The position numbers and the translations under genes were made by a program. From assembly GCF_001949145.1 (NCBI RefSeq), contig NW_019091378.1, positions 797,986 to 861,985 on the forward strand: a DNA stretch of 64,000 bases. Direction: 5' to 3'. This stretch comes from Acanthaster planci. Lineage: Eukaryota; Echinodermata; Asteroidea; Valvatida; Acanthasteridae. This document shows, one piece after another, positions 51,201-61,093 of this stretch. Each line of letters starts with the position of its first letter. Positions within the stretch are counted from its first letter, which is position 1. Under the pieces are notes generated by a model. It had not been told where the DNA came from. It worked only from the letters and a program-made list of their open reading frames with translations, and made no database searches.

Positions 51201-52563
51201 CGTAGAACGGCTACTGCATGGAAAAGAAAAACATCTCGTCGCGGCAAGTACAACTTCTAACGTAGCCATTGCCTGCTCACGTGCCGTGTAACTGAACCTC
51301 TTTCAAAATGAACACTATTTTCACCCCAAACACTCGGGGAAAATGGTAAAGAGGTTTCAAGGATCCTATCGAAATATTTTGTATAAATCCTTTCCCAGCG
51401 CCCTCTATGAGCGGTGGGGACGGGCGATCATGGCAGCTCTCATCAGAGACAGAAATGGCACCGCCCGCCAACCACTTTGAAAAAGACATGCTTCTCTATT
51501 AAAGGTGAATGTCTCTTGCCTGAAGTCCACTTACGGGACCCGGCCAACATAGTATACGACTGGTATCGGATGTTAAAAACTTAAGAGATGTTCTCGTTTT
51601 CCTCAATTTTTGGCACTTGATCGTACAGCCCATAATCAGCAACCTCGCTCAGGCGCCCGACGACATCTACTTCATCAAGTCTGGTACCTGCAAGGTCGTG
51701 CGTGAGGTGACGCTGCTCCAAAGCTGCCTACCTTTTGGCCACACTAAGCTCTCCCTGCCACCACTGGATGCTGACCACAAAGTGCTGGACTCTTTCAAGC
51801 CGGAGAAATACCAGCGCCTGAGCCGCAAGCTGCTGCATATCGCTAATATCGGCAAGGGCAAATTCTTCGGAGTCGGTGAGCAGTCAGGAGACTCGTGTCA
51901 CCTACTTCCAACTACAGCCAACTGTAAAATTTGACAAATCATTTTTACAGCTCTTTTTATTTTCAAATACAAGTAAAAATTAATTACAAATTTCTGGGGA
52001 TTATACAAGAAACTGATCACAAGAGATATAAATTAATCAGAAAAAATCTGACATTAAGGTACGCCGAGATTACACCTGTGTGACGTGACCGATTTCGATC
52101 TTTGGTGTAAGTATAAGCATTTCAAGTTTAATTTAAAAAAAAATCAGGCAAAAGGAAACAAAAATGAAAAGACTCCAAATTAAGCAGACACTGTCGTAGT
52201 TATTTCACAATTAAAATGTCTAATTATGTCGGGTCGGTTTCGAGATGTTATATGATTCCACCACCCTCAGGGGAAGACCTCCGACGCACCCACATCATCT
52301 CGGCGGGCAAGGTGGAGTGCATCCTGGTGTCTCGTGTCTCCTTCATGCGGCATGACCGGGGCAAGTCCCTGGAGTGCATGCAGCAGACGGTGGAGCAGCT
52401 CTACCCGTCCTACGAGGAGACCTTCACCAGTTACCTGCAGGACAAGCGCTGGCGGGCCTACAAGCACGGCCTGGTCCAGGAGCTGGCGTTCCGCCGCAAC
52501 ATCCCCAACAACACCACCCTGGACGACGTGCCGCTCATCCTTCGCAGAGACGATAAAATCTAG
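45255..52563 (+). CDS. CNBD2: Cyclic nucleotide-binding domain protein 2-like (CNBD2)
   Basis: CNBD2 (CRIS) binds cAMP and is needed for sperm function in mice. Eight exons: 45255-45689, 46185-46320, 46728-46882, 48498-48675, 49159-49263, 50727-50911, 51629-51875 and 52271-52563; all phases agree, giving 577 aa. Residues 1-145 are acidic and proline-rich (LPPPPPLP). A helical region RFRAIANTIKHNLKWAKML follows, then NPWERSPEDLAYIFSFV, which resembles the pre-CNB helix of this family. The first CNB domain (about 243-345) has GHPGLSFYFILSGAVTVEV and the phosphate-binding cassette FGELALLHGSKRTATI, with the key Glu (320) and Arg (329) in place. The second (about 398-505, DDIYFIKSGTCKVVREV) has a degraded cassette (FFGVGG...). 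The C-terminus is DDVPLILRRDDKI. Retrotransposon relics lie in introns 3 and 5. Confidence 0.9.
47370..48440 (-). mobile_element. Degenerate BEL/Pao retrotransposon fragment in CNBD2 intron 3
   Basis: On the minus strand, 48432-48061 reads an open 123-codon piece with VEKGKVHLLIGQDSPKAL, the usual aspartic-protease-end signature of BEL/Pao pol (VxLLIGxD), then QWERTVRLKDEH and, past a stop, AEQRLTALGRRLQRD, typical of the linker before reverse transcriptase. It then jumps to RNase H-like RLELTAATLS, TDSTIVLRYIN and RVAVIRNQSSPQWRHM (about 47820-47600). The reverse-transcriptase core is missing and several stops interrupt it. No LTRs were recognised. A dead copy, antisense to CNBD2. Confidence 0.75.
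49340..50430 (-). mobile_element. Degenerate non-LTR retrotransposon (LINE) 3' fragment in CNBD2 intron 5
   Basis: On the minus strand, frames disrupted by stops and shifts encode IDFSKAFGNVSHQHLLEKL, the RT motif of Jockey/CR1-type LINEs (DFSKAFDxVPHxxLLxKL), then VSGIPLRMILRSLTFFVCMND, LFADDCILYR, and near the end LLPRDHPLKIEMADPNK, a degraded version of the common NSLPxxI C-terminal block. The polyprotein is broken many times, so it is inactive. It sits antisense in the intron. Confidence 0.7.
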
Positions 52564-53032
52564 CACCGCCGAGGCCTCGTCCTCAACTCTGCCCTGAACT
52601 ATTCATACAAAGATGTCTATAATCCCACAATTATTTGGATATTTCACAACCATTTTGAAGCCAACTTTTCCAGCAAAAGTAAGCAGCAAAATGTGCAAGC
52701 GTTCAAATAGCACCAAAGCACATCTGTACTGAGGCCGAGACCCTTCTCCATTTTTCGGCACTCCATAAACTTCAACTACACACGTAATTGCTCTATACAG
52801 CTACATTTCTGGAACATTAATTTTCAGGTTTTTCACCTACAAAAAAGACACTTTGTGACTTAATTGCTAATTATTTATTAATTGTGGAGAAATCTCTACT
52901 TTTGGGCACAAAAGGTAAAGTCAAGAATATGAAAGCTGTCGAGCTACGTTCAAATATACATGACGGAATTATTTCAAATCCTATCTGATTAAATCAACTG
53001 TTTAACAACATAGTTTACGTTGTTGATATCTG
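52564..53032. other. CNBD2-LEG1 convergent 3' interval
   Basis: About 470 bases between two stop codons on opposite strands. AT-rich and without coding signal. TTTATT at 52874-52879 is AATAAA on the minus strand and may be the LEG1 poly(A) signal, about 155 bases past its stop. Confidence 0.45.
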
Positions 53033-54503
53033 TTACAGGCATTCTGTGATGTATAACCATAAGAGAGTGACGATATTCCATAAGGTGGCTAACAGAGTTG
53101 GGTTAGCCATCATGTAGCGCCCTCTCGCCTGACTGGCTGGCGAGCACATCAGGGCTTGCCACGCATGCTTCAGCGCGTCACCTGGCAGAAAGATACACAC
53201 AGAGAACGAAATACGTCAGGATCTCTGCAGATAAACCAAACTGAAATGACCCCAAATTATATTAGAAGTCCTCTTCGTCGTAGTGTTCAGAAGACGATTT
53301 AGAAATGAAAATAAAAATAATGAAAATTTTCGTTTGAAGCACATTACGATTTCCGATTAAGACCTTGCTGAGAATTAAGTAAAGAAAGCTCAGAGTGCCT
53401 TTTGGAAGTATTAAAACAATACATGTACATGTACCTGTTGATCGGTCAATGTCTTGGGCGGTTTCGAGTATAAGCAGTGCCTTATTGACGTTCCAGGAAA
53501 AGTCAGGTATCTTCGGCGGTCGATCCCCTTGGTGAAGAACACGCTGAGGTAGACACTTCAATTGAAAGCCGACCGTGGTGTTGAGATCGGTGACGAAATC
53601 GACGGCAGCGATGTAGCTGATTAGGTTCGCCCAGCTCAGGCCGAATTTCTGCTCCGGCTCAGACATGAGCGGCAGTAGGGAGGCACTGAACAGCGGTAGG
53701 GCGGTCTCTAAGGAGTTGGTGTGAGCCACCCAGAGCTGGGCGATGATGTCCTGCTCTCTTGGGCTAAGTGTCGGGAATGGAACAGGAGGGAAACTATCTC
53801 CATCCCTTCCTGTGATGCTTTGGAAGTGTGGATCCGACCAGCTCGAGCGATACTTCAGAATATCGAAGAAGTCTTCCCAGTCGTCCACCACGGATGAGAA
53901 TCGAGTGGTGCAGCTCTCCAAGCTGGTGCAGTAGTCCTGTGGATGATGCAGCGAAGCTAGGATCTCGATCTCGTGGGGCCAATCGGAGAACAAACCAGCT
54001 TTCACGGCGCCAAGGAACGGCAACACGGACAGGTAGTAGTTCATGCTGGCCCACCAGCTGAAGGGAGAGATGCAATTCCACGAGCTACCCCTCCTCGTGT
54101 GGCTGCAACGGGTCCCGTTTGGGAAGTCCATCAAACGGCCGGATTTGAACTGCCACCCGTGCTGCACGGGGAGTCCCCAAAGGATGTTGGCCGTGTTATT
54201 GGCTCTTCCCAGCGTCGGGTCCCCCGAGGTGGCGCGTAGGAGTATCTTGTATAGCCCCAGGCGGTCCGTGTACACCCAGGGGTCGACCACGGTGCGATTG
54301 CTGCGCAGTGGGTAGTCGGCCAGAGAGGACGGTGCCTCGACCCAGTGTGGGATATACTCTTCAACTGGCACGTACCTCTGGTGTGCCCCATCTTTTAAGT
54401 TATCCACCTCTCCGTCTGTCGCGACTGTGAAAAAAGCCAAACTGGCAAAAACAGGGAACAGCAAGACGACAGTGGAGACAGAAAGAGCAGGTACCGAAGC
54501 CAT
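53033..54503 (-). CDS. LEG1: LEG1-family protein (liver-enriched gene 1 / C6orf58-like)
   Basis: LEG1 proteins are secreted glycoproteins; zebrafish Leg1 is needed for liver growth. Two exons: 53435-54503 and 53033-53181, phase 1, 405 aa. The chosen Met at 54503 is followed directly by a signal peptide (SVSTVVLLFPVFASLAFF); an in-frame Met 21 codons upstream would bury it. Family signatures in order: SLADYPLRSNRTVVDPWVYTD, RLGLYKILL, NILWGLPVQHGWQFKSGRL, CISPFSWWASMNYYLSVLPF, YCTSLESC, LWVAHTNSLE, and FSWNVNKALLILETAQDIDRS. These match human LEG1 (NPWVYLERMGMYKIIL, NILWGLPLQYGWQYRTGRL, CISVDSWWADLNYFLSSLPF). Several N-glycosylation sequons (NRT, NNT, NGT, NTT) are present. Exon 2 adds a tail not expected from vertebrate LEG1, ending in about 20 hydrophobic residues, which suggests a membrane or GPI anchor. 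Confidence 0.92.
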
Positions 54504-55752
54504 TGTGTTGGTTATGACTACAGTATCTGTTGGTCCATGTGAAATGAGCAGACAAATCCCATCCATGCACCGTAAACTTCACAATTCAGCACCCGGGTGA
54601 CTGTCTTGATAAGCCTATGCAGTTTAGTGCGTACGAAATGCACGACACACACATTCGCATGAAAAAAAATTATTTGTATAAGCCACTGTTGTATTTTCGA
54701 GCGGCAACCACTTATCCGTCGGATGTCAAAGGTGAAGTGTGGTTGTCCTGACACAACAGCACCGATGCCGACACAATACACCTATACAGTTCAGTACATG
54801 TACATGTACGTGCAAAGTTTAAAAGAACTCAGTATAAAACAAGTTTAGTAATGCTATTTCACGGACATTGTGAAATGACAAACGTTGTGTGTTTGTTCCG
54901 TACGCTGGTAAACGAGCCACTTTATCGCAGGTGAGGTGTGGTACTGGAAAGTTGCAAAAAATACATAGGCACTTTCTGTGAGTTTGTTTCTGCATTCAAT
55001 TGGGGAGCCTGAACAATAGAGGACAATAAGGTCCTCGATTGACAGAGGGTCCCCGATTGACTGTGTACAAAACATATGGGTGATCTTCTAAAACGTTTAA
55101 GTACAAACAAAAGAGGAACAATAGGGGGTCCCCCGGCCAGTTGCAGGCAAATACACACTCGTGAGCGTGGGTACGTTTGCTCTGAAGGGTCATTTCATTG
55201 CTTTCCAGATATTTATCGCAACACAGATGAGACAGTTGTATCTCGTCTGGAACTTTGTTTGCATTTTTATTCACGGGTTCAGACATAATCCAGGTACGCA
55301 ACGAGTATATATCTCCCGGGACAAACACTGTATCAAAGCTTTCTCAAATCCCCATTAGTCCCACGGTATTTCTGGGGCAATGCCGATACTCTACTGATGT
55401 TGCTTTCTGCATGAGTCCAGCACTCACTGCTGTTCATATAGAACTTGTACAGAAAAAAGCCACCGAACAACATCACAAAAAGGCACTAAAAAGGTCAAAC
55501 ACAATTATGAACGCTTTTTTGTACCTACCAATACGTGTCATCTACAAAATGTTAGATATTTACACTGAAAAGCGTTTAGGAATATGTTCAAATGCTCAAT
55601 GGAAATCACAAAGCCAAAACGTGTGCCATGGGAAGGCGTTTAACATTTAAAAACAATCCCAAACGCATTTCAATGTCGTAACATATCAAGTTTCTTAACA
55701 TATTGTGGGATAAACGTGTTAAACGGTAGGTAGAAATTTAATGAACCTCTAC

Positions 55753-55985
55753 ACTGCAAAAACTGTGGTGTTAAAATCAACACTTTTTGGGGTTACCAGA
55801 TGACCACACAATAGGATGTTACTTTAACACCGTTGTTGTTACTTTGCACGCTTATAAGTGTTAATTACAATACACTGGAAGGTGTTAAACATAACACCAA
55901 ATAAAACCAACATTGTTAACACCAGCGAAAAGTGTTGGTGTAGTGCTCCGATAACACCCGGGGTGTTAAATTTAACAGTTTGTGG
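55753..55985. mobile_element. GTGTTAAA-rich palindromic element (MITE candidate)
   Basis: The left end, CTGCAAAAACTGTGGTGTTA..., and the complement of the right end, CCACAAACTGTTAAATTTAA..., are similar, and at least eight TTAACACC/GGTGTTAA units in both orientations fill the interior. No coding capacity. The pattern suits a non-autonomous DNA element. Confidence 0.6.
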
Positions 55986-57119
55986 TTTTTTTATTGAATT
56001 CCTTGCCTAAAGACACTTCCCAATTTTCCCCAAGGAGGACCATTAGGATTTGAATGCTCTCCACATCCAGTTCTTTTTCTTTTTGGTTGGGTGATCCTCG
56101 ATCGTAAAAGGTCATCATTTATATTCACCCAACCCGGTTCCAAATGTTCCACTCGTTTCACTCTTAACTTTGGAAAACAGTCCGGAAAAAAAATTGAAAT
56201 TCATGGTGGCGGCCGTACTCCAGTCCACCAAACTTAAGACGTACAGGCGACATGTATGATTACGCCCCTTCCCTATATCCTCCCGGCCCGCGCCCGCCTG
56301 TAGCTGTATGCCGCGCTGGTATGTTAGGCGCTCTCGGTCGATCTGCACCATCGCGCGATCGCATTGTGCTATCAGTAGATATTGCATGAATTCTCCAACT
56401 TTACTTCCCCTTTTGGAAACAATCTTCCATAAATGATAACTAGAAACAAAGGGAAATTAGCTGATGTAAAAATTGCAGCCAAATAATATTGTTGCGTTCC
56501 CTAAATATCAAGTCGATGGTAGCATGGACTTCATTAGTGTCTACGGGATGTGATATTTGGGGTCAACAAATTATTAAAGGGTGGACGTGAAACAAAGGGG
56601 TTTGGGTGACAGTCAAACTGTATGGTTGGTTTATTGCTCTCACTTCTCTTCATCAAAGTTCAAAAGGGATTTGAAGAAGGTGTAGCTTAACATAATACAA
56701 CACACAAAAGGCAAAGTTATAGAGAGGCGAAGTTGTATATGAGTGTAACTAAACTACGGTTTGGCAGGACCATTGGAAATGCAAGTCAGACGGAGTGGGT
56801 ACGGTACGTGTGTGTAGCATCGCACAGCTAGGCTACATTCATCAAACCAAGCCGTGGTGGGAGCTGTCCCAGNGCCAAAAGGGTCAAAACCAATTTTACA
56901 AAAAATAAAGTATTATTGGAACCAATATGTTTAAGAATTTTTCTAATGATTTGCGTTTAGCTTCGTTGTTAAAAATTGAAGTGAACTGTTGGCGACCTTT
57001 GGTTTCGCCAATTGGATTTTTTTTTTAATCAGTAAATTTCGTATTTTGATTTCCGGTTATCATTTTAGGAACTTTTTTTGGAGCATATTGTTTTCAAATG
57101 TTGGTTATTTATTTTTAAG

Positions 57120-57345
57120 TAATTTCTTTATGATTTTTTTTGTGTTTTACTATTTACATTTTAATAAGAAAATATTGTTCACCCGTAATTGTTTATTTTT
57201 TGAGGAAATTAATTTTAGTGACATATTGATTTAAATTTTTCTTATTTAATTTTTCAATAATTTGTTTCGTAAATTGTTTTTGATGTTAGTTTTGTGTTTT
57301 ATTATTTAATATTCTAATCAGAAAATGCTGTTTGCTTGTAATTGT
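57120..57345. repeat. Diverged AT-rich duplication
   Basis: 57138-57196 (TTTTTGTGTTTTACTATTTA...GAAAATATTGTTCACCCGTAA...) and 57290-57345 (TTTTGTGTTTTATTATTTAA...GAAAATGCTGTTTGCTTGTAA...) are two related copies about 150 bases apart, both strongly T-rich on the plus strand. Confidence 0.5.
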
Positions 57346-57813
57346 TTTTTTTTAAATTTGGCCCTTATGGCCACCCATATAAGCCAAGTCAAAAACTAAT
57401 AGTTACAAGTCAAGTCACGATTCATAAAGATAGCAATAACAGTCCAAGTTAACTGACTCAAGTCAACAACTCTGATGGGCCGAAATACACGGTTACTGTT
57501 CATGCGGTTTCGTTGTTTCGTTGCTACTGGTAGTTCTTTGGTTGCTATGGGTATAGTTTTTTTTCAGAGTGAGGATGCATGTGTCGGTTTTTTTGGAGCG
57601 GCGGTGCAAAAACAGTTAAACTAGCAGGCGTCCGATATGAGGCACTTTCGGCCAAGCTAGATACACAGTCTGTGAGTAAGGTTTTATAAAAACGCACAGA
57701 CCACCAGATCTGCCCATTATGCGCGTCAACACTTGCGCCAAGCGTTGCGTATCCGTCAAATCGCTCCCAGGGCGATTTTGACGGCCGGACGCAACGCACA
57801 CATTAATTGGGTA

Positions 57814-57942
57814 GATCCCTAGCCCCACAAGTAGGGCTGTAATGGCCCCCTTTTACAATCTGTCTCTTTTCTGTGGTGGCGACAGAAAAGAGACAGATTG
57901 TAAAAAAAAAGCCACCACAGCCCTACATGTGGGGCTAGAGAT
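57814..57942. repeat. Long hairpin (about 60-base arms)
   Basis: The outer arms read GATCCCTAGCCCCACAAGTA and, complemented, GATCTCTAGCCCCACATGTA; the inner part ACAATCTGTCTCTTTTCTGT is a perfect match to its partner, with a loop of 7 bases (GGTGGCG). Unequal A-tracts interrupt the middle. The RNA would fold into a stable hairpin on either strand. Confidence 0.75.
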
Positions 57943-58367
57943 CCCTTACCTCGGGAGGCTAGTTTTAATCTACCAAGAGAGATCACAAGCAGTCAATATT
58001 GAAATGTCTGTGGCTACCACACGTGTGATTTGTGTGTGGTCCATTCGCTATGCTGCGAATTACAAGTTAAATTATGACAGTCTTGAAAACGATTTCAAGA
58101 CATCTCGATGTCATTTATGATATTTTGATTATTTTTATATTTATATATTTCGATTTCAATCATTTTCAAGACCTCTGAAAGGGTATCATGATATATTGAT
58201 ACCGACAAATCATACAAACATTCAAGGACATACATCGTTGATGCGATCATGAATGTCATTAATGAGTGCCACATTATCGATTATTACTCTTATGCCCCTG
58301 TTTCTGACTAGGTCCACTCCAGATTATTGCATCAGTCCAGCAATCTCAATCATTTCGCCCAAAGCTT

Positions 58368-58417
58368 NNNNNNNNNNNNNNNNNNNNNNNNNNNNNNNNN
58401 NNNNNNNNNNNNNNNNN
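58368..58417. other. Assembly gap (50 N) beside the CpG-rich element
   Basis: Fifty N, probably a placeholder length. It directly precedes the CpG-rich element copy, whose repetitive structure may have broken the assembly. A single N also occurs at 56873. Confidence 0.9.
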
Positions 58418-58447
58418 CGCCCTCGCCTTCGTCGGAGGGGCGCGGCG

Positions 58448-58780
58448 CCACACTATTTACGACACACATTTCTCTCCCTCTCTAGCCCCCCTCCTGGCGA
58501 CGCAACTACACGATGCGACGGCACAACGGCTCCCTTGTGTCGTGCCGTCGGTTCGCACCGTCGCCTTCTTGCCATTATGTTTGTACACACACGATGTGTC
58601 GCGTCGTGCATCGCGTCGTGCCATCGCCCGTCGTGCATCGCGTCGCCTATTACGTCGCCTGAAGCACGACACGACGCACGACGCTACGCGTCGTGTGCTG
58701 CCGCCTTTTGCTTCATGGTGTTTATAGAGGGCGCTTTTACTGTTTTCTTTCATTTCTCTCCCCTGAGCTTGCAAAGTACA
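58448..58780 (+). mobile_element. CpG-rich CGTCG element, copy 1
   Basis: About 330 bases beginning ACTATTTACGACACACATTT and ending near CTTTCATTTCTC...GCAAAGTACATG, with a core of repeated CGTCGTGC/GCACGACG words. Copy 2 at 60463-60800 is the reverse complement, with the same order of flanks (GCGACGCAACTACACGA, ACCGTCGCCTTCTTGCCATT, TTTTACTGTTTTCTTTCATT). Open frames on both strands come from the repeat. Confidence 0.75.
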
Positions 58781-60462
58781 TGCTATTTACTCCATGGTGT
58801 TGATTTGTTCTTGTTTTTGTCTCATCCATTCCTCGTTTAGGATCAATTACTGTCATATTTTATTAAGAAAAACGAGCAAAAAGAAAACCGGCATATCTAG
58901 GAACTGCTCTCTCATAATACGTGGAAGCCAGGAATTCGTCACTCTTCAAACCCAGCCAATGATTTCTTTTTAATACTGTCGATACAGTTCCCATTTGTGG
59001 TAGATTTGTAATCTTATAGATTCCGGTATTTCTCCGTGGTCCATCCCAGTAATTTCTAAGTAGTACTCCCAATTCCCCAGACAATTTGTCTACAATTGTA
59101 TGACCGCAAGTTTGACTACGGGTTTAGGAAGTTACCACCGAGCCTGCTCTATAATACCCTCAGAATATTCCGTCTTAGTTTTCCTTCATGCCAGTCTTCC
59201 TCGTTACCTTCATCAGCACCACACTTTCAATTATATTAGTCCGTCTTTCTGAATAAAGCACTATACAGACGCTATTATCATTGTGGCCGTGATGTCTTTT
59301 TTCTACTCTGTTTGGCCACACTCATGTATAATTTCTCCTCTGATCCGCATCTTATATGAGCAAACACGTTATAATGATTGATGTTTTGTACCTTAGAATA
59401 GATTTAGAAATATTGTAGCGGACATAATATGAGAATCATGACACCTGCTTACATTATTTCTTTGTTTACTAGTTTACGCTTCTTATTATCAGCTAACCAG
59501 AATTCGTTTCCAGCTAATATAGTGAAAAGTTTTCGCACGGTTTACGAAAATACAAATACCCTCACGTTAGAAAAAGCATCTTTTTAATAACGAGAAAAAA
59601 ACAGGAATTCCATTTAACCGAAAACATCATCAATTAGCAGTGAAAATAAATAAAGGGCCTAGCTTGAAGACGATCTGTTGCTGAAGTTGGGGACGACTTG
59701 GTTTGTCTTGACTTGGCAAGTAGCTGTAGAGTTTGCAGTAGAAAGGCTTGCAGTAAAAAAGGGGTTGAATGGATGGCGAAGATGTGTTGGGCTATATCAT
59801 GTTTAGGGTTCAAGTGCACAGTCTTTCCTTCCCCTCTACTAAATCAGGTTTCGGAACGGAATTCATGTGGCTCTGGTCCAGGCCACCCACTGTCCAGCAA
59901 CGTATGCATGAGTGGTTCAGTAGGCTTACACTGGTAATGTTTTTGCCTAGAGCAAGACAGGGACGGATTTGTAAGTATGGCCGGTTCGATGGAAGGAGAA
60001 ATCACAGAGAGACAACAGAACAGTCTCTGTTCAGTCCAGTAGCCAAGTGAAGTGGAAGGTCACAAGCTAGGGAAGTTATCAGCTCCTTCTCAAGGACGCT
60101 TGTGGCTGGTTGCAAGTTCTGCTACCAACTGCCCACACGCGCTGCCAAGCAACCTGCACAAATTGTATGACCTAATTCTGGGGGAGTTAGGATTTCAAAA
60201 AGTAGGGGAACAAAATTAATTCTATTACACAATTATTAGGAAGATCAAAATTAGAGCAGGAAAAGTTAAAACAACGTTGTGGCTCATGTTATTTATTTCC
60301 TGGAGACAGGGCTGATAGTTGGTCGTGACGCTCTTTCTAATTACATTTGATTAAAAAAACAAACAAACGGACAAGCCTTTTCTTCCACAATTATCTCTAA
60401 ATGAAAACACAAGTGCCAATTTTACACTATTTTCAATGGAGCTTGAATTAGTGGACTGAACC

Positions 60463-60800
60463 GTACTATGCAAATACGGGGGCGGAAATGAAAGAAAACA
60501 GTAGAGGCGCCCTCTGTAAACACCAAGAAGCAAACGGCGACAGCACACGACGCGTCGCGTCGTGCTTCAGTCGACGTAATAGGCGATGCGATGCACGACA
60601 CGACGTACGACGCGATGCACGACGGTACGTCGTGACGGGAGACGGAAGGGGCGACGCGTCGTGTGTGTACAAAAGTAATGGCAAGAAGGCGACGGTGCGA
60701 CCCGACGGCACGACGCAAGGGAACCGTCGTGTCGTGTAGTTGCGTCGCCTGGAGGGAGGCTAAAGAGAGAGAGAAATGTTTGTCGTAAATAGTACACCAT
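60463..60800 (-). mobile_element. CpG-rich CGTCG element, copy 2 (inverted)
   Basis: Reverse-complement partner of the copy at 58448. Its ends share GTACTAT: left GTACTATGCAAATACGG, right complement GTACTATTTACGACA, which may be short terminal inverted repeats. It lies about 300 bases upstream of the METTL7-like start codon. Confidence 0.75.
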
Positions 60801-61093
60801 AATATGTACATGTACAGTACATGTAGACGCTGTCTTATTTGTCCGAAACGGGCTTCCAGACCCTACGGCCAGGTCTCCACGCATTTCCAATGGAGGGAAG
60901 ACCTAGACCTAGCTCTAGACGAGATTCAGATGCAGCCTTTTGCTCCTTTTTCCTTCCCACAATGCCTTCCTACCATTGTGTAAAATCGCCCATGCAGTAT
61001 TTCAATAGTTATAGCAGAACTTATAAGTTTGCCTTCATTTATTATTTCTCAGGACAACCAAACCATAGTGGACAAACAGAAAATAGGCCTACA

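Larger units (their letters stand above)
54504..61093. other. Repeat-rich, gene-poor interval (LEG1 to METTL7)
   Basis: 6.6 kb without a recognisable gene. It contains the GTGTTAAA element (55753-55985), an AT-rich stretch with a diverged duplication (57120-57345), a long foldback (57814-57942), a 50-base N gap, and two inverted copies of a CpG-rich element (58448-58780 and 60463-60800). The long frames across the CpG-rich copies arise from low-complexity CGTCG repetition and are not taken as genes. Confidence 0.6.

Noticed and set aside
53743..54391. Several frames of 60-95 codons opposite or out of frame within LEG1
   Set aside because: Shadows of the long LEG1 exon, which has clear family similarity across its length.
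58253..58840. Open frame of 195 codons across the N gap and CpG-rich element
   Set aside because: It includes Ns and the CGTCG repeat; both strands are open because the repeat lacks stops. The inverted copy at 60463 is likewise open, so the frames reflect composition.
60839..61093. N-terminal extension of the METTL7-like protein to the Met at 60839
   Set aside because: The extension has no anchor or similarity, and a likely splice acceptor at 61052 interrupts it; the conserved protein begins at 61094.
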